Assembly (NCBI GenBank): GCA_035627955.1
Contig: DASPKU010000002.1
Location: 148,277 to 212,276, forward strand
Direction of reading: 5' to 3'
DNA from: Phycisphaerales bacterium
Lineage (GTDB): Bacteria > Planctomycetota > Phycisphaerae > Phycisphaerales > UBA1924
Length of the DNA: 64,000 nt
Shown here: one piece after another, positions 44,169-53,039 of the stretch
How positions within the stretch are numbered: position 1 is the first letter of the stretch
Layout: every line of letters starts with the position of its first letter
Made by a program: the position numbers and the translations under genes
The notes under the pieces: model-generated
What the model saw: the letters and a program-made list of their open reading frames with translations, nothing else
What the model was told of the DNA's origin: nothing
The model's database searches: none

Positions 44169-45344
44169 TCACTGGAGGGGGAAGAGGTCGCTTATGAGAC
44201 GGTCGGCGGCGGGGAGCATGGCCGCGACTTCCTCGGGGGCGATTGCGGAGGGGCTGGGGATTTCGGTCATGCCGAGTTTCTTCACGAGCTCGGGGCGGAT
44301 GGGGGTGTTGCGGGCGTCGCTGGTGGCGAGCATCTCCTCGACCTCTGCGGAGAGGAGGTAATCGGCGAGGCGGGTGGCCTCGTTGGGGTGCTGGTTGCCG
44401 CGGATCTTGGCAACGGTGTTGGGGATGACGAGGGGGCCGTGGCTGGGGAGGCCGGTGATTTTGATGCCGGGCTTGTCGGGGACCTCGAAGGCGAGCTCGA
44501 CGGGCCAGTTCTCGCGCTTGCCCGCGTAGATGTCGTCGGAGTCGGTGAGGCCGATGACGATCTCGCCGGTGGAGAGGGCCTGCACCACGGCGGAGTTGCC
44601 GTCGTAGAGCTTGAGGCCGTTGTCCTTGAGGGCCTGGAGCCACTCGCGGACGGTCTTCTCGTCGGACTGGGCGAGCAGCGCGGCGATGAAGGTGCGGGTG
44701 GTGCCGAACTGGGGGCGGGCCATGCCGACCTTGCCGGAGAACTGGGGCTTGGTGAGGTCGCGGAGCTTGGTGGGGGCGGTCTGCTTGGTGTAGCGGTTGG
44801 TGTTGTAACCGATGACGCGGGCGCGCTGGGCGAAGCCGTACCACATCTTGTCCGTGGGACGGAGGTGGGCGGGCCAGCCGCCCTTGATCTCGGCCTCCTG
44901 GCGCGAGACGTAGGGGTCGAGCAGGCCGGACTTGGCGAGGGTGATGGTGCCGGAGGCCTCGTTGCTCCACCAGAGGTCGGCGCGGGGCTTGGCGCGCTCG
45001 TTGATGAGACGCTGGACGAGGCCGGTGGTTTTGGTTGCTTCGGTGTCGCCCTGGACCTCGACCTTGATGCCGGTCTGCTGCTCGAAGCGGGCGATGACGG
45101 GGTTGTAGATGTTGGGGTCGGCGGAGGTGTAGAGGACGACGCTGGTGGGGATGTCGGCCTGGTTGTTCTCGGAGCCGCGGCGCCAGAGGACGGCGACGGC
45201 GATGAGCATGCAGAAGCCGGAGACGGCGAGGAGGCCGCCGGCGATCTTCCATTGCGTCTCGCGGGGGAGTGCCCGCCAGCGGTCGCGCCCGTCGGCGAGC
45301 TTGTGGGCGGCGCTGCGCTTGAAGTTGAACCACCGGTCGCTCAT
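44169..45344 (-). CDS. Membrane-anchored iron(III)-type ABC substrate-binding protein
   Basis: The 391-residue protein is a periplasmic binding protein of the Fbp/FutA (Fe3+ ABC) type. It contains VVLYTSADPNIYNPVIARFEQQTGIKV, LINERAKPRADLWWSNEA, MWYGFAQRARVIGYN and GLTDSDDIYAGKREN. An N-terminal cytoplasmic stretch of ~33 residues and one uncleaved-looking helix (IAGGLLAVSGFCMLIAVAVLW) suggest membrane anchoring instead of secretion. No permease or ATPase gene is adjacent, so its transporter must be encoded elsewhere. Ligand not proven. Confidence 0.85.
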   Translation of the reverse strand: MSDRWFNFKRSAAHKLADGRDRWRALPRETQWKIAGGLLAVSGFCMLIAVAVLWRRGSENNQADIPTSVVLYTSADPNIYNPVIARFEQQTGIKVEVQGDTEATKTTGLVQRLINERAKPRADLWWSNEASGTITLAKSGLLDPYVSRQEAEIKGGWPAHLRPTDKMWYGFAQRARVIGYNTNRYTKQTAPTKLRDLTKPQFSGKVGMARPQFGTTRTFIAALLAQSDEKTVREWLQALKDNGLKLYDGNSAVVQALSTGEIVIGLTDSDDIYAGKRENWPVELAFEVPDKPGIKITGLPSHGPLVIPNTVAKIRGNQHPNEATRLADYLLSAEVEEMLATSDARNTPIRPELVKKLGMTEIPSPSAIAPEEVAAMLPAADRLISDLFPLQ

Positions 45345-45360
45345 GAGGGGAAGCTTACAG

Positions 45361-45408
45361 GAGATAGGACTCAGAGGAGGTCATAGGAGCCATAGGAAGC
45401 CGGAGGGA
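45361..45408. repeat. CATAGGACT-unit imperfect repeat, site 3
   Basis: GAGATAGGACTCAGAGGAGG followed by TCATAGGAGCCATAGGAAGC contains four diverged copies of the unit found at 24445 and 36333. It fills the gap between the divergent binding-protein and MBL genes. Confidence 0.5.
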
Positions 45409-45429
45409 AGGCCGTGACTATCGTGGATC

Positions 45430-46257
45430 ATGCGTTTCGTGTTCCTGGGAACGGGTACGTCCTCTGGCATCCCTGCGATCGGGTGCGAGTGCGCGACGTG
45501 CACGAGCGCGGACCCCCGGGACAACCGGCTGCGGACGTGCGCGGCCGTGGAGTGGACGGACGCGAAGGGGCAGGAGCGGGTGGTGCTGCTGGACTGCGGT
45601 CCAGACCTGCGGCAGCAGGCGCTGCGGCGGGGGATGAAGCGGTGCGACGCCATCCTGTTCACGCACAACCACGTGGATCACGTGTTCGGGCTGGACGAGG
45701 TGCGGCGGTTCAACGTGCTGCAGCACGGGCCGATCGATATCTATGCCGAGCCGCACACGCTGGAGCACCTGCAGCGGGTTTACAAGCACATCTTCGAGGC
45801 GCACCGGAACGTGAACGACTCGTTCGTGGCGACGCTGCTTGCGCACCGGATCGACGAGTCGACGGTGGCGGGCGGGCGGGGGATCGATGTGTTCGGGCTG
45901 CGGGTCACGCCGATCCGGCTGCTGCATGGCAAGCTGCCGGTGCTGGGGTTCCGCATTGATCCTCCCGCGGGGGTTGAGAGCTCCGTGTTTCCGCTGGCGT
46001 ACTGCACGGATGTGTCGGGGATCCCGCCGGAGAGCTGGGCGCGGCTGGAGGGTGTGAAGACGCTGGTCCTTGATGCGCTGCGGCACCGGCACCACCCCAC
46101 GCACTTCACGGTGGGGCAGGCGGTAGGCGTGGCGCACCGCGTCGGTGCGGAGCGGACGTGGTTCATCCACATGACGCACGACCTCAAGCACGCGGAGACG
46201 GACGCGGAGCTGCCGGAGGGGGTCTCGTTGGCGTGGGATGGGTTGGTGCTGGAGTGA
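45430..46257 (+). CDS. MBL-fold metallo-hydrolase (PhnP-like)
   Basis: The 275-residue protein has the beta-lactamase-fold metal motif THNHVDH at 78-84, and a C-terminal HMTHD metal ligand segment. The N-terminus LGTGTSSGIPAIGCECATC with two Cys pairs is typical of PhnP-type phosphoribosyl cyclic phosphodiesterases, where the Cys residues bind a structural zinc. Phosphonate genes are not nearby, so the physiological substrate is uncertain. ATG 45430 follows the repeat array closely. Confidence 0.85.
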   Translation: MRFVFLGTGTSSGIPAIGCECATCTSADPRDNRLRTCAAVEWTDAKGQERVVLLDCGPDLRQQALRRGMKRCDAILFTHNHVDHVFGLDEVRRFNVLQHGPIDIYAEPHTLEHLQRVYKHIFEAHRNVNDSFVATLLAHRIDESTVAGGRGIDVFGLRVTPIRLLHGKLPVLGFRIDPPAGVESSVFPLAYCTDVSGIPPESWARLEGVKTLVLDALRHRHHPTHFTVGQAVGVAHRVGAERTWFIHMTHDLKHAETDAELPEGVSLAWDGLVLE

Positions 46258-46300
46258 ACGGGCGTCCAGCGGGAAGACCCTCGCTTGCGCTTCGGGCTCG

Positions 46301-47209
46301 TTAGTCGTGCTTGGGTTGCTTCTCGTGGCGCGGGGCTTCGCGCTCGCCCTTGGGGCGGCCTTCGCGGGAGTGGGAGAGGTCGAGGCGGCCGGCGGGGGGT
46401 TTCTTCATATCGCGCTCGGCCTGGAGGCCAGCGGGGCCCTTGGCGATGGTGATGCCGCCGTCCACTTTGTAGAGCGAGCCGGTGACGTAGCTCGCCTCGT
46501 CGCTGGCGAGGAAGGCGTAGACGTTGGCGACTTCTTCGGGCGTGCCGCGCCGGCCGAGGAGGGTGGAGGCGATGGCCATCTTCTCGGTCTTGAGGTCCAT
46601 GGGGCCGGATTCGCGGTGAGTCCAGGAGGTGTCGATGGGGCCGGGGCAGACGCAGTTGACGCGGACGCCGTGCTTGGCCTGCTCGGCGGCAAGGCTCTTG
46701 GCGAAGGCGTGCAGGTAGCCCTTGGTGCCGGCGTAGGGGGCGCCCTGCTCGAGGCCGACGAGGCCGGACTCGGAGCCGGCGAAGAGGATGACGCCGTTGC
46801 TCTTCTGGAGCTCGGGGAGCGCGGCGCGGGTCATCATGAACGCGGAGGTGATGTTGTTCTTGAGGAGGAGCTGGAAGTCGTCGGTGGTGAAGTTCTGGAG
46901 CTCTTCGAGGTTGGGGAAGCTGCCGGCGTTGTTGACGAGGATGTCGATCCTGCCGAAGGTGTCGACGGCGAGCTTGACGCAGGCGCGGGCCTGGAGGTCG
47001 TCGGCGAGGTCGCCGGAGAAGTCGGTGCTGCGCCCGCCTTTGGCGCGGATCTCCTGGGAGACGTCGTGCACGGGGTCGCCGGGGAGGCCGGCGACGACCA
47101 CGGAGGCGCCCTCATCGATGAACTTCTTGCAGATGGCCTCACCGATGCCGGTGCCGCCGCCGGTGACGATGGCGACCTTGTCGGGCAGACGGAGTCTGGG
47201 GCTGGGCAT
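46301..47209 (-). CDS. SDR family oxidoreductase
   Basis: The 302-residue protein is a classical short-chain dehydrogenase: TGGGTGIGEAI at the N-terminus, NNAG in VNNAGSFPNLEEL, and the catalytic YxxxK in PYAGTKGYLHAF. CPGPIDTSWTHRES and ASYVTGSLYKVDGG follow. A basic, disordered tail of ~40 residues (GRPKGEREAPRHEKQPK) is unusual for the family. The preferred cofactor is not certain. ATG 47209 was chosen; the upstream eight codons lack support. Confidence 0.87.
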   Translation of the reverse strand: MPSPRLRLPDKVAIVTGGGTGIGEAICKKFIDEGASVVVAGLPGDPVHDVSQEIRAKGGRSTDFSGDLADDLQARACVKLAVDTFGRIDILVNNAGSFPNLEELQNFTTDDFQLLLKNNITSAFMMTRAALPELQKSNGVILFAGSESGLVGLEQGAPYAGTKGYLHAFAKSLAAEQAKHGVRVNCVCPGPIDTSWTHRESGPMDLKTEKMAIASTLLGRRGTPEEVANVYAFLASDEASYVTGSLYKVDGGITIAKGPAGLQAERDMKKPPAGRLDLSHSREGRPKGEREAPRHEKQPKHD

Positions 47210-47279
47210 GGAAGGCGACCTCCTTGGCCGCATGTTCGCGGGACGGCCTGACGCCGGGATGAGTGGCCCATGTGGTTTC

Positions 47280-47573
47280 TCATGCCAGCAGGGCGGACGC
47301 CTCTGACGCGGTCCTGCCGGTGACGCGGACCACCTTTTCGGGCGAGGCGTGGCCGACGATCACCTCGACGTCGCGCTCGCTAACGTTGAGCGCCGCGGCC
47401 AGGAGGGCGCACACGGCTTTATTGGCCCTGCCGGCCTCGGGCGGGGCTGAGACCTTGACCTTCAGGCGGTCTCCCAGGGGGCCGACGATCTGGTCGCGGC
47501 GGCTGCCGGGGACGACCTTGAGGGCGATGCGGACCGACTGGGGGGTGTGGGGGTCGTCCTCGAACATGGGCAT
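47280..47573 (-). CDS. DUF167 (YggU-like) small protein
   Basis: The ~97-residue protein matches DUF167: IALKVVPGSRRDQIVGPLGDRLKVKVSAPPEAGRANKAV in order, then a C-terminal HASPEKVVRV. The role of this conserved family is unknown. ATG codons at 47573 and 47567 are both possible starts. It is divergent from the TIGR03790-type gene. Confidence 0.88.
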   Translation of the reverse strand: MPMFEDDPHTPQSVRIALKVVPGSRRDQIVGPLGDRLKVKVSAPPEAGRANKAVCALLAAALNVSERDVEVIVGHASPEKVVRVTGRTASEASALLA

Positions 47574-47692
47574 CCGTAAACCCCTTGGGTGAGGCCGCCG
47601 ATCAAGCAAGTGCGTAAAGAAATAGGGTTGCCCTCCACCCCGCCTGCTTTACGCTGGTACGGCCTTTGGATTCTTACCCCGGGAGCCCGCGC

Positions 47693-49309
47693 GTGAGGAA
47701 GACGTTTGTGAAGGTGTTGGCGGCGGCGGGCGTGTGCGCTGGGGTGCAGGCCCTGGGCCAGACGGCGGGGCAGACCCCGCTGTTCCCGGATCAGGTGCTG
47801 GTGGTGTACGACAGCCGGGTGGCGGACAGCCGCGCGGTGGCGGAGTTCTACGCGGGGTCAAAGAAGGTGCCGGGGGGCGTGGGCGGGGTGCTGCCGGCGC
47901 GCCCGGGCGTGCGGGTGTTTGACCTTGCGACCAGCGGGGCGCCGGTGACCACGGCCGACTATTGCTCGTACAACGACTTCCGCACGCGGGTCCGCGACCC
48001 GATCCGGGCCCACCTGACGGCCAACCGGCTGCAGCGGGTGGTGCGGTGCCTGGTGATGACCAGAGGCCTGCCGCACCGGATGGACGACAGCGACGCGCTG
48101 GTGGTGGGGGACAACCCGGGCGCGTTCGTCAACGAGTACAACGCGTTCGACGTGACCAGCGCGAGCATCGACAGCCAGCTGACGCTGCTGTGGCAGGACC
48201 TCAACACCGGCGAGAACGGCAATGCCAGCGACAGCAAGGACGACGGGCTGATCGTCAACCCGTACTGGAAACTCAACCTGCCGATCAACAGCTACACCAA
48301 CGCGAACATCACCACGGCAAAGACGTTCACATCGACGAGCTTTGGGCCGGTGTGGGCAATCGGCGGTGCGGGGGCGACGCGGCTGTTCCCGGGTGACATG
48401 TACCTGGTGTGCAGGCTCGACGGGCACTCGCTCGCGGACGTGCAGGGGATGGTGAACCGCGGCAAGAACATCCTGTACAACGTGAACACCGATGTCGTGC
48501 TGCTGGATGAGGCGAACTCCAACGGCGTTACGGACACGGCGGCGAACGACGAGCTGGACAACTCGGGGGCGCTGGGCGGGATCCGATCCGGTGATGACTA
48601 TGAGCGGACGCGCGACTACCTGCTGAACACCGACCGGCGGTTCGCGGCCGCGAACGTGCGGTACAACGCGGCGGGGGGCGCGGCCAACTTCTTCATCGGG
48701 CCGCGGGTGGGGCCCAACGGCGGGATCCTGGTGACCAGCCCGGTGGCGCTGCTGGCGACGTACGGCAGCAACCACGCGGGGACGTTCCCGACCAACTCGG
48801 GCGGCGCCTCGGTAGCGACGAGCTTCGCGGATTCCTTCAACTACACCAACGGGGCGATCTTCAACACCATCGAGAGCTACAACGGGCGGAAGTTCGGCGG
48901 ACTGACCGAGGGGTCGATCGTGCAGGAGCAGGCGTCGGACTTCATCGCGGCGGGGGGGACGCTGGCGATCGGGCACGTGTGGGAGCCGCTGGCGGACACG
49001 ATCGCGGACAACGAGTACCTGGCGAGCAACTTCCTGCTGGGCAACCTGCACTGGGCGGAGGCGGCGTGGACCAGCGTGCCGTGCCTGTCGTGGATGCACG
49101 TGGCCATTGGCGATCCGCTGGCGCGGGCGTGGCGGAGCAGCGAGGACGTGGACGCGAGCGGTCGGGTGGGCGTGGGCGATGCGTACGCGTGGCAGGTGAC
49201 GCCGTCGGACGTGGACCGCTCGGGCGCGGCGGATAGCGCGGACCGGGTGCTGCTGCACGCGACGCTGCGGTTCTATGAGCGGGGGGACCTGGTGAACCGC
49301 AGGCCCTGA
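47693..49309 (+). CDS. Secreted TIGR03790-family protein with C-terminal dockerin-like loops
   Basis: The 538-residue protein starts at GTG 47693 after GGGAG and has a signal peptide (VKVLAAAGVCAGVQALGQ). The body fits TIGR03790: QVLVVYDSRVADSRAVAEFYAG, then RCLVMTRGLPHRM and the late block GTLAIGHVWEPLADTIADNEY followed by LSWMHVAIGDPLAR. The family is predicted to have a caspase/gingipain-like fold, with function unknown. The last ~45 residues contain DVDASGRVGVGDAY and DVDRSGAADSADRV, two calcium-loop repeats of dockerin type, suggesting attachment at the cell surface. A second protein with similar blocks lies at 57288. Confidence 0.82.
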   Translation: MRKTFVKVLAAAGVCAGVQALGQTAGQTPLFPDQVLVVYDSRVADSRAVAEFYAGSKKVPGGVGGVLPARPGVRVFDLATSGAPVTTADYCSYNDFRTRVRDPIRAHLTANRLQRVVRCLVMTRGLPHRMDDSDALVVGDNPGAFVNEYNAFDVTSASIDSQLTLLWQDLNTGENGNASDSKDDGLIVNPYWKLNLPINSYTNANITTAKTFTSTSFGPVWAIGGAGATRLFPGDMYLVCRLDGHSLADVQGMVNRGKNILYNVNTDVVLLDEANSNGVTDTAANDELDNSGALGGIRSGDDYERTRDYLLNTDRRFAAANVRYNAAGGAANFFIGPRVGPNGGILVTSPVALLATYGSNHAGTFPTNSGGASVATSFADSFNYTNGAIFNTIESYNGRKFGGLTEGSIVQEQASDFIAAGGTLAIGHVWEPLADTIADNEYLASNFLLGNLHWAEAAWTSVPCLSWMHVAIGDPLARAWRSSEDVDASGRVGVGDAYAWQVTPSDVDRSGAADSADRVLLHATLRFYERGDLVNRRP

Positions 49310-49383
49310 ACAGGGCGGTGGTCAGTGCACGCCGCGGAGGACGCGTGCAGCGATCGTGAGCGGGCGGGTATCCTGCGGGCCTG

Positions 49384-50619
49384 ATGTCGCAAGGCGTCCT
49401 TGAACAAGTGGTCGAGCGAGCGCCGGCGCCGGTGGAGGTGGTGCCGAGCGGTGGCGTGCGCGTCAGGGACGAGCGGATCCCGGAGCTGGACGCGCTGCGC
49501 GGGATCGCGGCGCTGGCGGTAGCGGTGTACCACTACACGGCGCGGTACGACGAGCTGTACAGGCACACGCCGGGGCTGCTGGGGGGGTGGGAGCACACGC
49601 ACGAGGTGATGTCGTACGGGCGGTACGGCGTGCAGCTGTTCTTCATCATCTCGGGGTTCGTGATCCTGATGAGCGTGAGCCGCGCGAAGAGCGCGGGGCA
49701 GTTCGCGGTGCAGCGTGCAGCGCGGCTGTACCCGGCGTTCTGGGTGGCGTGCGCCGCGACGTGGCTGATCGTGGAGTGGTGCGGGCTGAAGGGGCGGCAG
49801 GTGTCGGGGGCGGTGCTGGGGCTGAACCTGACGATGGCGCCGATGTGGTTCAAGCCGGTGGCGCCGTGGGTGTGGTACGTGGACGGGGCGTACTGGAGCC
49901 TGAAGGAAGAGCTGCTGTTCTATGTGGTGATGGGGGTGGTGCTGCTGGTGGGGCTGCGGAAGCATGCGCTGTGGGTGGTGGGGGGGTTGGCGGGGCTGCA
50001 CTTGTGCGGCCTGTGGGTCAGCGCCGACACGGCTGCGTCCTGGGCGCAGGCGGTAGGGTTCAAGAGTGCGTCGCAGCTCTACGACAGCGTGAACCTGCGG
50101 TGGTTCTGCCTATTCGCCATCGGGATGGTGCTGTACGAGACCCTCAAAGGAGCGTGGAAGGTGCGCCACTGGGTGGTGCTGGCGGTGGCGATGATGGACG
50201 TGTTGCTGCCGCTGAACAAGGCCAAGGGGTATGGGCAGCTGGTGTCGGACTGGCCGTGGATGTTCGAGGACCGGCCGGGGCCGAGCGGGTGGGAGCACTT
50301 CTTCGTGGTCGTCACCGCGGCAGCACTGGTGTGGGTGGCCGCGCGGATGCGCCCGGCGGTGCTGCGGTGGAGGCCGCTGGTGTGGCTGGGGGCGATCTCG
50401 TACAGCTTCTACCTGCTGCACCAGAACATCGGGTATGTGGTGATCAGAGAGTGTGAGGCTCGTGGGGTGGATGCGAATGTGGCGGTGGTGGTGGCGCTGT
50501 GTGTGGTGGCGGGGTTGGCGAGTGGGCTAACGTTTGGGGTGGAGCGGCCGGTGTATTCGTTAGTGAAGGGGTGGATGAAGGGGCGGGCGGGCGCGGGGGG
50601 TGGGGTTGGCGCGCGGTGA
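49384..50619 (+). CDS. Acyltransferase 3 family membrane protein (OafA-like)
   Basis: The 411-residue protein has about ten membrane helices. After a ~30-residue N-terminal tail it shows the family motifs: ELDALRGIAALAVAVYHYTARY with the catalytic-type His, YGRYGVQLFFIISGFVI, and RAARLYPAFWVACAAT (the RxxRLxPxY type). WSLKEELLFYVVMG follows. Such enzymes O-acylate surface sugars or lipids using a cytoplasmic acyl donor. Substrate unknown. It is convergent with the ABC transporter across a repeat-filled gap. Confidence 0.86.
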   Translation: MSQGVLEQVVERAPAPVEVVPSGGVRVRDERIPELDALRGIAALAVAVYHYTARYDELYRHTPGLLGGWEHTHEVMSYGRYGVQLFFIISGFVILMSVSRAKSAGQFAVQRAARLYPAFWVACAATWLIVEWCGLKGRQVSGAVLGLNLTMAPMWFKPVAPWVWYVDGAYWSLKEELLFYVVMGVVLLVGLRKHALWVVGGLAGLHLCGLWVSADTAASWAQAVGFKSASQLYDSVNLRWFCLFAIGMVLYETLKGAWKVRHWVVLAVAMMDVLLPLNKAKGYGQLVSDWPWMFEDRPGPSGWEHFFVVVTAAALVWVAARMRPAVLRWRPLVWLGAISYSFYLLHQNIGYVVIRECEARGVDANVAVVVALCVVAGLASGLTFGVERPVYSLVKGWMKGRAGAGGGVGAR

Positions 50620-50630
50620 TGTGTGAGTTC

Positions 50631-50742
50631 TCCTTCGCCCCTTCGGGGCGAGTGAGTTCCGCGCGGGCATCCACCAGTTGCGCTCGCCGCGAAGCGCGGC
50701 ATCGCTCCACTGGTGGCAACACTCTGGCGCCCCGTTGGGGCG
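50631..50742. repeat. Three-hairpin element (family ii), copy A
   Basis: A 112-base element with three inverted repeats: CGCCCCTTCGGGGCG at the left, CCACCAGT...ACTGGTGG in the middle enclosing TGCGCTCG-CCGCGAAGCGCGG-CATCGCTCC (itself with an inner hairpin), and CGCCCCGTTGGGGCG at the right. It occupies the 311-base gap 50620-50930, which has no gene. Copy B follows at once. Confidence 0.75.
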
Positions 50743-50780
50743 GGGAGGCGGCCGGTGAAGCTCGGACTTCCTATGCCTTT

Positions 50781-50895
50781 CCTTCGCCGGTTCGGGGCGA
50801 GTGAGCTCTTTGCGCAACGGTCCACCAGTTGCGCTCGCCGCGAAGCGCGGCTTCGCTCCACTGGTGGCAACACTCTGTCGCCCCGTTGGGACGGG
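50781..50895. repeat. Three-hairpin element (family ii), copy B
   Basis: This copy repeats A almost base for base: TTCGCCGGTTCGGGGCGAGTG, the CCACCAGT...ACTGGTGG stem around the same GC-rich inner hairpin, and CGCCCCGTTGGGACGG. The two copies are direct repeats ~150 bases apart, and hairpin family (i) copy 5 follows at 50902. Confidence 0.75.
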
Positions 50896-50901
50896 GGAAA
50901 G

Positions 50902-50925
50902 CACCGAGATGAGGACATCTCGGTG
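50902..50925. repeat. Hairpin repeat family (i), copy 5
   Basis: CACCGAGATG-AGGA-CATCTCGGTG followed by GCACT, directly after the stop of the minus-strand ABC transporter gene (50931). The stem differs from copy 4 at several paired positions yet stays perfect, which is covariation. Confidence 0.65.
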
Positions 50926-50930
50926 GCACT

Positions 50931-52967
50931 TCACGCCTGCGCGGCGGTGTGGGCGGCTTTCTGGGCTTCGAGCTGCATGGCCTTGTGGCCTTCGACCTGA
51001 AGGCGGAGGAGGTCGGCGTAGCGGCCGCCGAGGGCGGTGAGCTCGTCGTGGGTGCCAAGCTCGATGAGCTTGCCAGCCTCGAGCACGGCGATGCGGTCCG
51101 CGCTGCGGACGGTGCTCAGGCGGTGGGCGATGACGAAGCTGGTGCGGCCCTGCATGAGCGTCGTCAGGGAGCGCTGGATGAGGGCCTCGCTCTCGCTGTC
51201 GAGGTTGCTGGTGGCCTCGTCGAGGATAAGGATGAGCGGGTCGGCGAGGAGGGCGCGGGCGATGGCGATGCGCTGCTTCTGGCCGCCGGAGAGGCGCACG
51301 CCGCGCTCGCCGATGAGTGTGTTGTACCCCTTGTCGAGCTCGCGGATGAAGCCGTCGGCGTTGGCCATCTTCGCGGCGTCGGTGATCTCCTGCTCGCTGA
51401 CGTCGCGCCGGGCGTAGGCAATGTTCTGGGCGATGGTGCCGTCGAAGAGGAAGACGTCCTGCTCCACGATGCCCAGCAGCGAGCGGTAGGAGCGGACGTC
51501 GGTGTCGCGGAGGTCGGTGCCGTCAAAGAGCACGCTGCCGCTGGTGGGGTCGTAGAAGCGGGCGATGAGGTTGCACAGCGTGGTCTTGCCCGAGCCCGAG
51601 GGGCCGACGAGGGCGATGGTCTCGCCGGCGCGGACCTTGAGCGAGACGCCCTTGATGACGGGCTCGGGTTCGGCGCTTGTCTTGGCCTGGCCGTTGTCGA
51701 CGGTCTGGGTGTTGGCCGCGAGGGCCTCCACGGCGGTCTTCTTGGCGGCGCGGGGGTAGGAGAACCAGACGTCGCGGAGCTCGATGTCGCCCTTGGCGGT
51801 GGCGCGGGAGACGAGCTTGCCGGTGCGCTGGCCGTGGAACTCGGGCTCTTCATGGAGGAGGTCGAGGACGCGGTCGAGGGCGGCGAGGTTGTTCTGGATG
51901 AGGGTGGCGGTGGCGGTGAGGGTCTCCATGGGTCCCAGCAGCATGAGCAGGTAGGTGGAGAACATCATCACGTCGCCAATGGTGAGCTTGCCCTTAAGCA
52001 CCTGCGTGCCGCCGTAGATGAGCACGCCGGCGGAGGCCGCGGGGATGAGCACGGCCCAGATGGACTCAAGCAGTCGGCTCCACCACCAGATGTGGACCTC
52101 GAGCCGCGCGAGGTAGTGCTGAGCGGTGGTGAATCGGAGCGATTCGGCACGCTCGCGGTTGAAGCCGCGGACCACGCGCATGCCGCCGAAGGCCTCGGTG
52201 GTGGTGGAGTCGATGACCTGGCGGACCATCTTGGTGTCGCGGAACATCGGGCGGATGCGGCTGATCCAGGTGCGGTGGGTCACGAAGAGCAGGGGGATGA
52301 GGGCGAGGCCGCCGACGAGCATGCGCCAATCGACCCACGCGAGGATGACGAGCGTGCCCAGCAGCTGGATGATCGCCTTCCAAGGGTTGTAGATCATCTG
52401 GAAGAGCAGGTCGGCGACGGAGCCGGCGTCCTCGCGCAGGAGGCTCGACATGCCGCCCGACTTGTAGTGGTAGATGCGGTGGAGGGGCAGGGCGCCGGCG
52501 TGCACGAAGGCGCGGGTGCGGAGCTCGGTGGCGACGCGCTTGGTGACGCGGGTCATCTGCCAGCGGCCCAGGGTGCCGATGAGCACGGCCGCGAGGGAGA
52601 GGACGATCATCGCGCCCCCAAGCCAGTAGAGCAGGGTGGTGCGGGAGTCGGGCAGGCGGGGCTTGAGCCACTCGGGCAAACCGGTGGGGCCGGGCTGATC
52701 GGTGATGATGTAATCGATCGCGATCTTGGTCGCGGCCGGGATCAGCAGGCCGATGCCGGTGACGATGGTGAGCGTGGTGAGGGCGAGGGCGATGTACGCG
52801 CGGTGGCCCCTGCAGAGGGACCAGAACTGGGCAAAGAGGTGGAAGAAGGAGCGGGAGCGGGCCTTCTTCTTGGCCATCGCCTCTGCGGTTTCGTCGGGCT
52901 TGCCCTCGCGCCGCTTGGCCCGGTAGCTCTGGTAGCGGGCACGGCTGCTTTCACGGCGCGACAGCAT
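50931..52967 (-). CDS. ABC exporter, fused permease and ATPase (MsbA-like)
   Basis: The 678-residue protein is a half-transporter exporter. After a basic N-terminus come about six membrane helices (for example YIALALTTLTIVTGIGLLIP and GGAMIVLSLAAVLIGTL) to ~390. The nucleotide-binding domain contains VGPSGSGKTTLCNL (Walker A), RLSGGQKQRIAIARAL (signature) and LILILDEATSNLDSE (Walker B), with the switch His in IAHRLSTV. A polar insert of ~20 residues lies before Walker A. The cargo could be lipid or drug. As a half-size protein it should act as a homodimer. Confidence 0.92.
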   Translation of the reverse strand: MLSRRESSRARYQSYRAKRREGKPDETAEAMAKKKARSRSFFHLFAQFWSLCRGHRAYIALALTTLTIVTGIGLLIPAATKIAIDYIITDQPGPTGLPEWLKPRLPDSRTTLLYWLGGAMIVLSLAAVLIGTLGRWQMTRVTKRVATELRTRAFVHAGALPLHRIYHYKSGGMSSLLREDAGSVADLLFQMIYNPWKAIIQLLGTLVILAWVDWRMLVGGLALIPLLFVTHRTWISRIRPMFRDTKMVRQVIDSTTTEAFGGMRVVRGFNRERAESLRFTTAQHYLARLEVHIWWWSRLLESIWAVLIPAASAGVLIYGGTQVLKGKLTIGDVMMFSTYLLMLLGPMETLTATATLIQNNLAALDRVLDLLHEEPEFHGQRTGKLVSRATAKGDIELRDVWFSYPRAAKKTAVEALAANTQTVDNGQAKTSAEPEPVIKGVSLKVRAGETIALVGPSGSGKTTLCNLIARFYDPTSGSVLFDGTDLRDTDVRSYRSLLGIVEQDVFLFDGTIAQNIAYARRDVSEQEITDAAKMANADGFIRELDKGYNTLIGERGVRLSGGQKQRIAIARALLADPLILILDEATSNLDSESEALIQRSLTTLMQGRTSFVIAHRLSTVRSADRIAVLEAGKLIELGTHDELTALGGRYADLLRLQVEGHKAMQLEAQKAAHTAAQA

Positions 52968-53039
52968 GGGGCGATCCTACGCGGGGGCGGCCCAGGTGTG
53001 GCGGCGTCTCGGCCTGCGTGCGCGGCACTAGCATTGCGC

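Noticed and set aside
47610-47692. Sigma-70 promoter before the TIGR03790 gene
   Set aside because: A TTGCCC could serve as a -35 box, but no convincing -10 lies at the right distance.
50631-50895. Possible CRISPR array
   Set aside because: The two repeated units are ~110 bases long with internal hairpins, only two lie together, and there are no regular spacers or cas genes.
50560-51000. Short frames on both strands in the acyltransferase-ABC gap
   Set aside because: They are translations of the three-hairpin repeats; similar peptides arise in several frames, and there is no ribosome site.
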